Assembly (NCBI GenBank): GCA_947172415.1
Contig: OX359198.1
Coordinates: 3,937,401 to 4,001,400, forward strand
Direction: 5' to 3'
DNA from: Chondrosia reniformis
Taxonomy: Eukaryota; Porifera; Demospongiae; Chondrillida; Chondrillidae
Length of the DNA: 64,000 nucleotides
Translations under genes and position numbers: made by a program
The notes under the pieces: model-generated
Databases searched by the model: none
Seen by the model: only the letters and a program-made list of their open reading frames with translations
Told to the model about the DNA's origin: nothing
Part shown: piece by piece, positions 11,205 through 25,126 of the stretch
How the letters are laid out: each line of letters starts with the position of its first letter
How positions within the stretch are numbered: the stretch's first letter is position 1

Positions 11205-12255
11205 TAAACTAGTCGTTTGTACTAGTTATGTACTAGTTGTAAGTACTCGATTTATGTACTAAATTAATTTACTCATTTTGAGTACTAGTTCTATGTCCTA
11301 GTTTTATGTACTCACTGTATGTACTAGTTACTAGTCGTGTGAACTAGTTGTATGAACGTGTAACTTGAATGTACTAGTACTAGTTATATTTGCTAGTTTT
11401 AGGAACTAGTTGTTTGTACTTGTTTTATGTTCTAGATGTATTTTCTAGTTATATGTGCTAGTTATATGTATTAGTGACATGTACTAGTTGTAGGTATTAG
11501 TTGTATGTACTAGTGGGATGTATTAGTTGTATATACGCATTAATAGTTGTATGTACTAGTATTATGTACTAGGTATGTAATAGTAGTATGTACTCGTTAC
11601 TAGTTGTATATACTAATTGTATGTGCTCGTCACTGTTTGTATGTACTAGTTGTAAGTACTAGTTCAATGTATTATGTAATAGTCCTATGTACTAGTGGTA
11701 AGCACTAATTGTATATACTAGTTCTATGAACTAGTGTTGTGTACTAGTTGTGTACTAGTTCTATGTATTCGTTACTAGTTGTATGTACTAGTTGTGTGTA
11801 CTAGTTGTATGAACTAGTTGTATGTATTAGTACTAGTTATATTGACTAGTCGTAGGTACTAGTTATTTAATAGTTCTATGTACTACTTGTATTCACTAAT
11901 TATATGAACTAGTTCTATGTATTCGTTACTAGTTGTATGTACTAGTTGTGTGTACTAGTTGTAAGTACTAGTTGTATTTATTAGTACTAGGTATATTTAA
12001 TAGTTTTAGGAACTAGTTGTATATACTTGTGGTAGGTACTAGTTACTATTTGTATGTACTAGTTGTTTGTAGTAGTTATTTGCACTAGTGCCAGTCATAT
12101 TTACTATATATAGGTTCCAGTTGTATGTACTAGTTGTATGCACTACTTTTATATACTAGTTTTATGTTCTAGTTGTATGTACTAGTTCCATGTACTAGTT
12201 GTATATACTACTTGTATGTATTAGTTTAATTTACCAGTTCAATGTACTAGTTCAA
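11205..12255 (+). repeat. 13-bp satellite array, block 2
   Basis: Continuation of the forward array between the fold-back element and the LINE fragment. Many monomers show TACTCGTTACTAG-type phase slips. Nothing else is visible. Confidence 0.93.
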
Positions 12256-12985
12256 TCAATCAATCAATTACCCATGGGCTTTATCCCCTTTGCAGGGGGT
12301 AGCCTGTACACATAATATACACACACACAGTAGTTAACATGGCGAAAAAAAGATAAATATTCTCTATCTGTCAACAGTTGTAATGTACAAATGCTAATTA
12401 TTATTCAAAATTCTCATGCCATCGTTTTCTTGGTCGCCCTCTAGGTCTCCTCCCCACTGCTTCCTCTTCAAACACTCTTTTTACCAGTCTCTCATTATCC
12501 ATCTGCTCTAGCTTCTCTCTCCACGCAATCTCCTTTGCCTTCACAACGTCAAGTACTGCATATTGCCTCAGTGCTCTCCTTATATCTTCATTTTTAACCC
12601 TGTCTAAACATGTCACTCCTTGTACTCTCCTTAAGTATCTCATTTCTAGGGCTTGGAGGGTGCTCACATGTTGTTGCTGCATTGTCCACGTTTCACAGCC
12701 ATATAGCAGTGTGGGCAGAACCATAGCATTGTACAATCTCAGTTTTGTTGATTTCTTCAGCTCTCTTCTATCCAGCACCTTCTTCCTCATTGCTCCAACA
12801 ACATTTGCTGCTGCTCCAATTCTTTGTTCAATTTCATCATCACATCTTCCGCTTGCACTTAGCATTACTCCTAGGTACTTCATCTTTTTCACTTGTGCAA
12901 TATCCTGTCCATCAACATTCACTTTGCAATCATCCACTGTTCTACTAACTATCATCACCTTTGTCTTTCCCTAGTGTATCCTCTA
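12256..12985 (-). mobile_element. 5'-truncated APE-type LINE (RTE/L1-like group)
   Basis: Read on the minus strand, the insert begins within the reverse transcriptase near 12,985 and ends in an (ATTG)n tail at 12,256-12,275. That is a 3' microsatellite tail as expected for target-primed retrotransposition. The 3' UTR carries CCCCCTGCAAAGGGG, a short hairpin. The boundary with the satellite is sharp on both sides. No target duplication can be separated from the array periodicity. Confidence 0.8.
12401..12958 (-). pseudogene. LINE reverse transcriptase, C-terminal fragment
   Basis: This 185-codon frame is the C-terminal third of a non-LTR polymerase. It starts downstream of the YADD motif with MKYLGVMLSASG, the 'YLG' block after the palm. 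It then shows STKLRLYNAMVLPTLLYGCE with ETW, typical of the thumb and connection region, and ends with GRRPRGRPRKRWHENFE, the arginine-rich terminus common to many APE-type LINEs. The fingers, palm and endonuclease are absent, so no catalytic activity is possible. The remaining part is uninterrupted, suggesting a fairly young truncated insertion. Opposite-strand frames here are shadows. Confidence 0.85.
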
Positions 12986-15147
12986 TGTACTAGTTGTATG
13001 TAATAATTTTATGTACTAGTTGTATGTACTATTTGTGTGTATTCATTACTAATTGTATGTACTAGTAGTATATACTAGATATATGCACTAGTGGAATGTG
13101 CCATTTCAATGTACTAGTTGAATGTAGTAGCTATATCTACTAGTTTTTATTTGTATGTGCTAGTTGTGGGTATTAATTGTATGTACTAGTTATATGAACA
13201 GTATGGGTTATATTAACTAGTTGTAGGTACTGGTTGTATGTACTAGTTATATGTATTAGTTGCATGTACTAATACTAGTTGTATTTACCATTTGGAGGTT
13301 CTAGCTGTATGTACTATTTTTATGTACTAGTTGTATATACTAGTTGTATATTCTGCTTCTACGTACTAGTTGTATGTATTTTTTGAATATACTAGTTCTA
13401 TTAACTAGTTGTATGTACTAGTTGGGTGTACTCATTACTAATTGTATGTACTAGTTGTATGTACTAGTTTTATGTACTAGTTGTATGTATTAGTTGAATG
13501 TGCCAGTTCAATGTACTAGTTGTGTGTACTAGTTGTATGTAGCAGTACTGGCTATATTCACTTGTTCTATGTACTTGTTGTATGTACTAGTTACTATTTG
13601 TATGTACTAGTGGTGTGTACTAGTTGTATGTACTAGATGTATGTAACAATACTGGTTATATTTACTAGTTGAATGTACATATTGTATCTCCTAGCTATAT
13701 GTACATGTTACTAGTTGTATGTACTAGTTGTTTGTAGTAGTTGTATGCACTAGTACTAGTTATATTTACTAATTGTATGTTCTAGGTGTACTTACAATGT
13801 ACTAGTTGTATGGACTAGTTTAATACACTAGTTGAATGTTCTAGTTGTATGTACTAGTTGCATGTACTAGTCGTATGTACTAGGTGTATGTATTAGATGA
13901 ATGTGCCAGTTCTATGTATTAGTTGCATGTTCTCGTCGCATGTTCTATATAGTCCTATGTACTATTTGCTTGTACTATTTACTAGTTTTATGGAGTAGTT
14001 GTATGTACTAGTTGCATGTACTAGCTGTATGTACTAGTTGTATGTACTAGTCGTACTTACTAACTACTAGTTGTATGGACTAGTTATATATACTAGTGGT
14101 GTGTTCTAGTTGTATGTACTATTTGTATATACTAATTGTATGTACTAGTTGTATGTTCTAGTTACTAGTTGGGTGTACTATTTGTGTATACTATTTGTGT
14201 ACTAGTGAAATGTACTAGTTTTATGTAACAGTACATTTTATATTTACTAATAATAGGTACTAGTTGTATGTACTAGTTTTATGTAACAGGTATGGACTAG
14301 TTGTATATACCTGTTGTATGAACTAATTTTATGTACTTGTTGTATGAACTAGTTCTATGTACTAGTTGTAGTACTAGTTGTAAGTTCTAGTTGTATGTTC
14401 TAGTTGTATGTACTAGTTCTATGTAAAAGTTGTAGTACTAGTTGTATGTACTAGTTGTATGTACGAATTGTCTGTTGTAGTTATGTACTAGTTACTATTT
14501 GTATGTACTAGTGGTGTGTATTAGTTATATGTACTAATTGTATGTACCAGTTCTGGTTATATTTACTAGTTGAATGTAATTGTTGTATATACTAGTTGTA
14601 TGTAGTAGTTGTATGTACTAGTTGCATGAACTAGTTGTATGTACTGGGTGTATATATTAGTTGTATGTATTAGTTGTATTTATTGGTTGAATGTACCAGT
14701 TCTATGTTCTAGTTGTGTGTACTAGTTATATGAAGTAGTTGTATGTACTAGGTGTATTTATTAGTTGAATGTACCAGTTTTATGTACTAGTTGTATGTAC
14801 TTGTTGTATGTAATAGTTACTAGTTGTGTGTATTAGTTGTATGTTGTATGTTCTAGTTGTATGTTCTAGTTGTATGTTGTAGTTGTATGTTCTAGTTGTG
14901 TGTACTCGTTACTTTTTGTATGTATATATTCGTTGTTTGTACTAGTTGTATGTATTAGTTGAAAGTCCCAATTGAATGTACTAGTTGTATGTACTAGTTT
15001 TATGTCCTAGTTACTATTAGTATGTACTAGCAGTGTGTATTAGTTGTATTGAATAGTTGTATGTAACAGGACTGGTTATATTAACGTTGTATGTACTAGT
15101 TGTATGTACTTGTTATATGTACTAATTGCATATACTAGTTCTATGAA
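12986..15147 (+). repeat. 13-bp satellite array, block 3
   Basis: Forward-orientation monomers with the same variant set as block 1, including TTGAATGTGCCAG near 13,494 and ATGTAACAGTAC near 14,226. Runs in which TACTAGTTACTAG marks a fused double monomer are frequent. Confidence 0.94.
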
Positions 15148-15284
15148 AAATCTAAGATACCATTTTCCTACATGCTATATGCCTATTCTTTAAAAAGAGC
15201 CTATAGGGGAACTAAACCTAAAGAGAGCTTTAGATGAAGATACAGTAGTCTTTTCTTCCTTCGTTTCCCTTCTTTCATCTTCTT

Positions 15285-15345
15285 CTCCACTGGGTCCGAC
15301 AGCCGTTTCTGGGAATTCCACCCTTCATCAGTGATCCTGGGAGTC
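15285..15345 (-). ncRNA. Hammerhead ribozyme-like fold, Penelope copy 1
   Basis: On the minus strand: stem I 5' side GACTCCCAGGATCA, core CTGATGA (15,325-15,331), stem-loop II closed by GGG/CCC, GAAA (15,306-15,309), a two-pair stem III with GGCT loop, then GTC (15,298-15,300). The base after the cleavage site is G, not the T of the other copies, which breaks the first stem I pair. Hammerhead ribozymes are known in Penelope-like elements. Confidence 0.65.
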
Positions 15346-15421
15346 TTTGTCTTTTTCTTTATCTTGATCTTCTGTGAATCCTTGGCTCACTATGCTAAAT
15401 CTAGGGGCCTTATATAGACTA

Positions 15422-15435
15422 TTTTGGCGCCAAAA
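15422..15435. promoter_or_regulatory. E2F-like palindrome in Penelope terminal repeat
   Basis: TTTTGGCGCCAAAA is a perfect 14-bp palindrome holding the TTTSGCGC-type E2F/DP consensus on both strands. It lies a few bases upstream of the TATA-like sequence in the element's own orientation. Confidence 0.5.
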
Positions 15436-15540
15436 GTTAAATAAGGTGTTAACTAAGACACATGATGAAATTTAATTTTATGAAAGGAATGTAGGTCCAA
15501 TTAACTTTTATGAATTAATTATAAATCTATTAGTAATCTA

Positions 15541-18500
15541 TGTACTTATTGTATGTACCAATACTAGTTATATTGACTAGTCGTATGTACTAGTTTTATA
15601 TACTAGTTTTATATACTATTATTTACTAGTTGTAGGTCCTAGTTGTACATAATACTTGTATGTGCTAGTGCTATGTACTCGTTGCTAGTTCTATGTACTT
15701 GTTGTATGCACTAATTTTATGAAATGGTTCTATGTATTTGTTGCTAGTTGTATGTACCAGTGGTATGTAGTTATTGTATGTATTAGCCGTAAGTACACGT
15801 TACTAGTAGTATGTAGTAGTTGTTTGCAGTAGTTATATGTACCAGTACCAGTTATATTTAATATTTGTAGGTACTAGTTGTATGTACTACTTCCTTGTAC
15901 TAGTGGCATGTAATAGTTGTATGTATTTGTTCAATGTACCTGCTATATGTTCTAGTTGTATGTACCACATGTGTGTACTAGTTGTATGTACTATTTGTGT
16001 GTACTCATTAATAGTTGTATATACTAGTTGTATGTACTAGTTGTTTGTATTAGTTTAATGTGCCAGTTCAATGTACTACTAGTTGAAGTACTAGTTGTAC
16101 TAGTTGTACTAGTTGAATGTACTAATTGTATGTAACAGTACAGGTTAAATTAACTAGTTGTAGTTACTAGTTGTATGTACTATTTGTATGTACTAGTTGT
16201 TTGCACTAGTCATGTACTAGTTGTTTGTAGTAGTTGTATGTATTAGTTGTATGTACTAGATGTATGTCTTAGTTGAATGTGCCAGTTCAGTGTTCTAGTT
16301 GTATATACTAGTATTATGTACTAGTTACTAGTTTTATGTATTAGTTGTGTGTACTAGTTGGATGTACTAGTTGTATGTAATAGGATTGCTTATATTAAGG
16401 CGTTGTGTGTACTAGTTTTATGAACTAGCTGTATGTACACGTTACAAGTTGTATGTATTAGTTGTTTGTGGTAGTTGTATGTTACAGTAGTAGTTATAAT
16501 TAATATTTGTAGCTTCCAGTTTTATGTACTATATAGTTGTATGTCCTAGTCGTACTTACTACTTACTAGTTGTATATTCTAGTTGTATCTACTAGTTGTA
16601 TGTGCTAGTTGTATGTACTAATTTGTGTACTAGTTGTATGTACTAGTTTTATGTAACAGTTGTGGACTAGTTGTATGTATTAGTTGAATGTACTAGTTGT
16701 ACCTACTACTTACTGGTTGTTGGGACTAGGTATGTAATAGTTCTTTGTAGTAGTAGTATGCTCTAGTTTTATGTACTAGTTTTGTGTATTCGTTGCTAGT
16801 TGTATGTACTAATTGTTTGTACTCGCCACTACTTGTATGTAGTAGTTGTATGAAATAGTTTTATATACAAGTTATGTCATAGTTCTATGTACTAGTTGCA
16901 TCCACTAGTTGTATGTACTAGTTGTGTGTACTAGTTGTAAGTACAAGTCGTATGTATTTGTACTAGTTGTATTTACTAGTTTTAGGAACTAGTTGTATGT
17001 ACTTGTTGTATGTTCTAGATGTATGTTCTAGTTATATGTACTAGTTGTAGGCACTAGTTGTATGCATTAGTTGGATGTATTAGTTGTTAATACTTGTTTG
17101 AACTAGTTGTATATACTATTTATGTAATAGTTTATTGTACTTGTAGTATGCACTAGTTGTATGTACTTGTTGTATGAACAAGTTGTATGCCCTAGTTGTA
17201 TGAACTAGTTGTATCTTCTAGTTGGATGCATTAGTTGTATGTACTAGTTGTGTGTAGTTGTTACTATCATAATGTACGTCTTTTTTGTACTAATTGTGTG
17301 TACTAATTTTATGTAATAATACTAATTTTATTTACCAATTTTAGGTACTAGTTGTATGTACTAGTTGTGTGTACCAGTTGTATATTCTAGTTGTAAATAA
17401 TAGTTTTATGAACTCGTTGCATGTACTGGTTCTATGTACTAGGCCTAGTTATATTTACCAGTTGTATGGACTGGTTGTATGTACTAGTTGTATTTACCAG
17501 ATGTACCTACTAGTTTTATATACTGGCAACTAGTTGTATGTACAAGTTGTATTTGCTAGTCGTAAGTATTAGTTGTACGTACTCGTTAATAGTTGTTTGT
17601 ATTGGTTGTATATACTAGTTGTATATACTAGTTGTATGTACGAGAACTGTTAATATTTTCTAGTGGTATGTACTAGTTGTATGCACTAGTTTAATGTACT
17701 CGTTCGAAGTACTAGTTCAATGTACCACTTGTTGTACTAGTTGTATGTACTTGTTGGATGTACCAGTTATATGTACTGGTTGGTGTACTAGTTGTAGGTA
17801 CTAGTTGTATGTACTAGTTGGGTGTACTTTAAAGATTAATGTACTAGTGACTAGTTATATGCATTAGTTGTATATATGTACTAGTTATTAATTGTATATA
17901 TGGTCTACTTGAATGTACTAGTTTAATGTCCTAGTTGTATGTTTTAGTTGTATGTACTAGTTGTAGGTACTGGTGGTATGTCCCAGTTTTATGTATTAGT
18001 TGTGTGAACTAGTTCTATGTACTACTTGGGGTAGTAATTGTAAGAACTAGTTGTATGTACTAGTTGTGTGTACTAGTTGTATGTACTAGTTGTGTGTACT
18101 ATTTTATGAAGTAGTTGTATGTACTAGTTGTATATACTAGTACTGATTATATTTACTAGTGATATGTGCTGGTTGTAGTACTAGTTTAATGTACTAGTTG
18201 TATGAACTAGTTGTATGTTCCAGTTATGGAGTAGTTGTTTGTATTGATTGCGTGTACTAATTTTATGTACTCGTTTTATGTACTAGTTCTATGAACTAGT
18301 TGTAGCATTAGTTGTATGTACTAGTTGTATATGCTAGTTGTTTGTATTAGTTGTAGGCACTAGTTGTATGGCCTAGTATTATGTCCAGTTGTGAGTATTA
18401 GTTGTAAGTAGTAGTCACTAATTGTATGGTCTAGTTGGATGAACTAGTTGTATGCCCTAGTTGTATGTAGCAGTTGTGTGTACTAGATGTAAGTATCTAT

Positions 18501-21500
18501 TTGTATGTTCTAATACTAGTTATATTTTTATGTACTAGTTGTACGAACTAGTTGTATATACTATCTGTATGTTCTAGTTGTATGGACTAGTTGTTTGTAC
18601 TAGTTCTATGTATTAATTGTTTGTACTAGTTGCATGTACTAGTTGTATGTCCAAGTTGCATGTACTAGTTGTAGGAACTAGTTCTATGTACTACTTGTAG
18701 TAGTAGTTTTAAGAACTAGTTGTATACACTAGTTGTGTGTACCAATTGTGTGAACTAGTTGTATATACTAGTTGTATGTCCTAGTTGTGTATACTATTGT
18801 ATGAACTAGTTGTATGTACTAGTTGTACATACTAGTACTGGTTATATTTACTAGTGGTATGTGCTAGTTGTAGTTCTATATTAATGTACTAGTTGTATGT
18901 ACTAGTTGTATGTACCAGTTATGGACTAGTTGTATGTAATAATTGTATGTACTAATTTTGTGTACTTGTTCTATGTACTAAATCAGTTGTATTACTAGTT
19001 GTATGTACTAGTTGTATGTACTAGTGTTATGCAAAGGTTTTTGGAACTCGCTGTGTGCACTAGTTGTATGTTCTAGTTGTATGTACCAGTTGTGTGTATT
19101 GATTGTATTAATTAGTTACACGTCCTAGTTGTATATATTAGTGGAACGTACTAGTTGCAAGTACTAGTTGTACGTGCTACTTTTATTTACTAGTTGTATG
19201 TACAAGTAGTGTGAACTCGGTATTAGTTGTATGTACTAGTTATTTCTACTAGTTGTATGTATTAGTTGTATGTACTTAAACTAGTTACATTTACTATTAG
19301 AGGGTATCAGTTGTATGTACTAGTTGTACCTACAATTTTTGGTACTAGTTGTATGTACTAGTTTTAAGCACTAGTTTAATGTACCCGTTCTAAGCACTAG
19401 TCCTCTGAACTAGTTGTAGTTCTAGTTGTATTTACTAGTTATATGTGCTATTTGTATGTGCTAGTTGTATGTACTAGTTGTGTGTACTAGTTGTATGTAC
19501 TAGTTTTATGCACTAGTTTTATGTACTCGTTCTGAGTACTAGTTCTATGTACTGCCTATTGTAGTAGTTGTAAGAACTAGTTGTATGTACTAGTTGTGTG
19601 TACTAGTTGTATGTTCTAGTTGTATGTACTAGTTGATTGTACTAGTTGTAAGTAGTAATTTTATGTTCTAATTGTATAAACTAGTTGTGTGTATTAGTTG
19701 TTTGGACTAGTTGTATGTACCAGTTATATTCTCTAGATGTATGTACTGGTCGTATGTACTAGTTGTATTACTAGTTGTATGTTCTAGTTGTATGTTCAAG
19801 TTATATGTACTAGTTGTATATATCAGTTTAATGTGCTAATTGTAGGTACTAGTTTTATGTACTAGTTTATGCACTAGTTGTATGTACTCATTCTAAGTAC
19901 TAGTTCTCTGAATTATTTGTAGTACTAGTTGTAACTACTAGTTGTATGTACTAGTTACTAGTTGTGTGTACTAGTTGTATGTTCTAGTTGGGGGTACTAG
20001 TTCTATGTATTAGCTGTACTTCTAGTTGTATGTACTAGTCGAATGTACTAGTTGTATATACTAATTGTATATACTAGTTGTAGTACTAGTTTCATGTACT
20101 AATTTTATGTAGGATTTGTAAGTACTAGTTGTATGTACAGGTTATGCATTAGTTGTATGAATACGTGTACTCGTTAAAGGTATTAGTTCTATTGAATAGT
20201 TGTAGTACTAGTTTAATGTACTAACTGTATGTACTAGTTTGATTTACTAGTTCTGTGTTCCAGCTCTACGTCCTGGTTATGTACTAGTTGTATGTACTAA
20301 TTTTATGTTCTATTGTAATGTAGTCGTTCGAAGAACTAGTTTTATGTACTACTTGTAGTACTAGTTGTATGTACTAGTTGTATATACTTGTTCTATGTAC
20401 TAGTTGTATGCACTGGTTGTAGTACTAGTTGTAGGTATGAGTTGTATGTACTAGTTGTATTTACTTGTTCTATGTACTAGTTGTATGCACTGGTTGTAGT
20501 ACTAGTTGTAGGTACGAGTTGTATGTACTAGTTGTATGAACTAGTTGTATGTGCTAGTTGTATGTACTAATAATAGTTTTATTTACTAGTTTTAGGTACT
20601 AGTTGTATGTACTAGCAGTATGTACTAGGTGTATGTCGTGGTTGTAAGTACTAGTTGTATGTACTTGTTATTAGCTGTATGTGCCAGTTTTATGTACTAG
20701 TTGTAAATATTAGTTGTATGAACTCGTTACTAGTTGTATGGACTAGTTGTATGTAATAGTTGTACGTATTAGGTGTACCTACTAGTTGTATGTATTCATT
20801 ACTAGTTGTATGTACAAGTTGTATGGACTAGTCGTAAGTATTAGTTGTATGTACTCGTTACTATTTGTAATTACTGGTTGTATGTAGTAGGACCTGTTAT
20901 ATTTACTAGTTGTAGGTACTAGTTGTATGTGCTAGTTGTATATTCTAGTACTATATTTTATATTTGTATATATTAGTTGTATTTACTAGTGTTATGTACT
21001 AGTTGAATGTGCTAGTTGAATGTACTAGGTGTGTGAACTAGTTGTATATTCTATTTGTATTTTCTAGTTATATGTACAAGTTGTATGTACTAGTTGTAAG
21101 TTTTAGTTGTAAGTACCCGTTACTAGTTGTATGTACTGCAAGTTTGAACTAGTTGGATGTGCTTGTTGTATTTACTAGGATTGGTTATATTTACTAATTG
21201 TAGGTACTATTAGTATGTACTAGTTATATGTACTAATGCTAGTTAAATGTGCCAGTTTTAGGTTCTAGTTGTATGTACTACTTGTATGTACTAGTACTAG
21301 TTATATTTACTAGTAGTAGGTACTAGTTGAATGTGCTAGTTGTTTGTATTAGATCTGTGTACTAGTTACTAGATATAAGTTCTAGCTGTAAGTACTAGTT
21401 TTATGTACTAATTGAATGTCCAAATACTGTTTATATTTACTACTTGTAGGTACTAGTTGTATGTACTAGTTGTGTGTAATAGATGTACGTGTTAGTCACT

Positions 21501-24500
21501 AGTTATAGGTACTATATGTAAGAACTAGTTATATGTACTATTTGGTTTCATTAGTTGTATGTACTATTTGTCTGTACTAATTGTAAGTACTAGTTGTATG
21601 TCGTAGTTGTATGTACTATTTGTTTGTAATCGTTACTATTCGCATGTACCAGTTGTATGTACTAGTTTTAAGAATTAGTTGTATATACCAGTTGTAGGTA
21701 CTACTTGTATGTTCTAGTTGTATGTGTTAGTTGTATGTACTTGTTGTATGTACTAGTTGTATGTAACAGTTATGGACTAGTTGTATGTACAAGTTGTAAG
21801 TGCTAATGTTATGTAATCGCTCCATGAACTAGTTCTATGTACTAGTTGTACTACTAGTTGTGTGTACTAGTTGTTTGTACTAGTTGTATGTTCTAGTTGT
21901 GTCTCCTAGTTTTATGTACTAGTTGTCGTTCTTGTTGTATGTACTAGTTGTATGTACTAGTTGTATGTATTAGTTGTATGTACTAGTTGTATGTACACAT
22001 TACTAGTTGTGCGTACTAGTTATTTGTAGTAGTTGTATGTACTTGTACTAGTTATATTTACAATGTGTAGGTACGAGTTGTAAGTACCAGTTGTACTTAC
22101 TACTTACTTGTTGCATGGACTCATTGTTTATGGTAGTTTTAAGTACTCGTTCTGTATACTAGATGTATGTACTTTTTGTATGTCTATTTGTATGTACTAG
22201 TTCTATGTATTAGTTGTAGTACTGGTGCTATTTACTAGTTGCATACAGCTCTATGTACTGGGTGTATGTAGTGGTTGTATGTACTAGGACCAGTTATATT
22301 TAGTATTTGTAGGTACTAGTTTTGTGTACTAGTTGTATGTACTAGTTGTAGGTGCTATTTACTAGATGTGTTACTAGTTGTATGCGCTTGTTGAATGCAC
22401 TGGCACTAGTTATATTTACTATCTTTAGGAATTAGTCGTGTGTACTTATTGTTTGTACTAGTTGGGTGTCCTAGTTGTATGTATTATTTAAATGTAACAG
22501 TACTAGTTGTATTTACTAGTAATAGGCACTAGTTGCATGTACTAATTCAATGTACCTGTTGTATGTACTGGTACTAGTTATATTTACAATTTGTAGGTAA
22601 GAGTTGTATGTACTAGTTGTACTTACTACTTAGTAGTTGCCTGGACTCGTTTATAGTAGTTTTATGTTCTAGTAGTATGTACTAGTTGCTTTTACTCGTT
22701 ACAAGTTGTATGTACTAGTTGTATGTACTCGTTCTTTGTACTAGATGTATGTACTATTTGTATGTACTATTTTTATATACTAGTTCTATGAACTAGTTGT
22801 AGTACTGGTGCTATTTACTAGTTGCATGTACTAGCTGTATGCACTAGGTGTATGTACTGGTTGTATGTAGTAGGACTGGTTATATTTACCAGTTGTAGGT
22901 TTTAGCTGTATGTACTCCTTTTATGTACTAGTTATATGTGCAGGTTGTGTGTACTAGTTTTATGTACTAGTTGTATATACTAGTTGTGTGTACTCGTTAT
23001 TAGTTGCCTGTGGTAGTTATATGTATTAGTTGTTTGTAGTAGTTGTATGTACTAGAACTAGTTATATTTACTATTTTTGGGTACTTGTTGTATGTACTAG
23101 TCGTACTTACTACTTACTCGTTGTATGGACTAGTTGTATATACCAGTTGTATGTACTACTTGTATGTATTAGTTGAATGTACAACGTCTCTGTACTAGTT
23201 GTGTGTACTAGTTTTATGTACTTGTTACTAGATGTATGTACTAGTTGAATGTCCTAGTTGTATGTATTAGTTTTATATACTAGGTGTATGTAACAATTAT
23301 GGACGAGTTGTATGCAATAGTTATTTGTATTAATTTTATGTACTCGTTCTATGAACTACTTCTATGAACTAGTTGTAGTACTAGTTGTATGTACTAGTTG
23401 TATGTACTAGTTGTATATACTAGCTGTTTGTACTAATTATGTAATAGTTGTATGTACTAGTTGTATGTACTAGTTGTTTCTACTCAAAACTAATTGTATG
23501 TACTGGTTGTATGTACTAGTTGTTTGTATTAGTTGAATGTACTAGTTATATGTACTAGTTCTATATACTAGCTGTTTGTACTAATTATGTATTAGTTGAA
23601 TGTACTAGTTATATGTACTAGTTGTAAGTACTAGTTGTATGTACTAAATATTATTTGTATGGACTATTTGAATGTACTAGTTTTATATACTAGCTATAGT
23701 ACTGGTTCTCTGTACTAGTTGAATGTACTAGCTGTATGTACTGGGTGTATGTACTGGTTGAATGTACTAGGACAGGGTACATTTACTAGTTGTAGGTGCT
23801 AGATGTATATACTAGTTTTATGTTCTAATTGTTTGTACTTGTTATAGGTGCTAGTTTTATGTACTAGTTGTATGTATTAGTTGTGTGAACTCTGTACTTT
23901 TGTATTCTAGTTATTTGTACTAGTTGTATTTATTAGTTTTATGTACATATACTAGTTATATTTACCATTAGTAGGTACTAGTTGTATGTACTAATCCTAG
24001 TTATATATACTATTTGCTGGTACTAGTTGTATATACTAGTTGTGTATACAAAATGAGGGTACTAGTTGCTAGTTAATGTATTAGTTGTATGTAATAGTTG
24101 TATGCACTAGTATAATTTATTTGTGCAAGTTGGAGGTACTAGTTGTATATACTAGTTGTACTCCTTCTTACTAGTTGTATGGACTTGTTGTTTATACTAG
24201 TTGCATGTACTAGTTGTTTGTACTAGTTGTGTGTATTAGTTGAATGTAGAAGTTCTATTTACTGCTTGTATGTACTAGTTCTGTTTCCTAGTTCTATGTA
24301 CTAGGTGTAGTTCTAGTTGTATGTACTAGTTGTTTTTACTAGTTGTATGTATTAGTTTAATGTGCCAGTTCAATGTACCACTTGTATGTACTAGTTGTAT
24401 GTACTTGTTACTATTTGTATGTACTACTTGTGTGTACTATTTATAGGTACTATTTGTATGTAACAGTACTGGTTATATTTACTATTTGTAGGTACTAGTT

Positions 24501-25126
24501 GTGTATACTAGTTGTTTGTACTAATTCTATGTAATAGTTGTAGTATTAGTTGTATAAACTAGTTGTATGTACTAGTTGTAAGTACTAGGTATTTCATTAG
24601 TTGAATGTACCAGTTCTATGTACTAGTTGTATGTACTAGTTACTAGTTGTGTGTACTAGTTGTATGTTCTAGTTGTATGTACTAGTTGTATGTACCTTTT
24701 ATGGACTAGTTGTATGTCCAAGTAGCATGTAGTCGTTCTATGTACTAGTTGTATGTACTAGTTGTTTTACTAGTTGTATGTTCTAGTTGTATGCATTGGT
24801 TGTATGTACTAGTTGTGTATTAGTTGTTTGTAATAGTTATGTACTAGTTGTATGTACTAGTTGTATGAACTAGTTATATGCACTAGTCATAGGTATTTTT
24901 ACTAGCTTTAGGAACTGGTTGTATGTACTTGTTGTATAAACTAGTTATATGCACTAGTCATAGTTATTGTTACTAGCTTTAGGAACTGGTTGTATGTACT
25001 TGTTGTATGTAGTAGATGTATGTTCCAGTTTTATATAATAGTTATATTTACTAGGTATATGTACTAGTTGTAGGAACTAGTTGTATGCACTAGTTGTAAG
25101 TCATAGTTGTATGCACTATTTGTATT
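15541..25126 (+). repeat. 13-bp satellite array, block 4 (longest uninterrupted run)
   Basis: About 9.6 kb of degenerate forward monomers without an insertion. Local re-amplification is visible: a 77-bp unit repeated at 20,387 and 20,464, and a 71-bp unit at 24,871 and 24,942. Because the monomer is 13 bp and contains TAG, every frame of the consensus meets a stop each 39 bases. The open frame at 15,837-16,040 only exists where those TAGs have mutated. Confidence 0.95.

Larger units (their letters stand above)
15148..15540 (-). mobile_element. Solo Penelope-like terminal repeat (family A, copy 1)
   Basis: The reverse complement matches the terminal repeats at 40,905-41,297 and 62,060-62,455 over about 390 bases with few changes. 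On the minus strand it holds the E2F-like palindrome at 15,422-15,435, a TATA-like TTATATA/TATATAA at 15,410-15,416, and the hammerhead core at 15,285-15,345. It ends with a GGAAAATGGTATCTTAGAT block. No coding sequence is attached. The flanks share (A/T)TCTATG at both ends, a possible target duplication. Confidence 0.85.

Noticed and set aside
12660..12974. Plus-strand ORFs over the LINE fragment
   Set aside because: They are shadows of the minus-strand reverse transcriptase.
15837..16040. Cysteine-rich ORF with VLVVCTSCMY-like repeats
   Set aside because: It is translated 13-bp satellite with the usual TAG positions mutated; the frames at 32,477-32,600, 39,418-39,624, 53,229-53,426 and 60,104-60,331 have the same origin.
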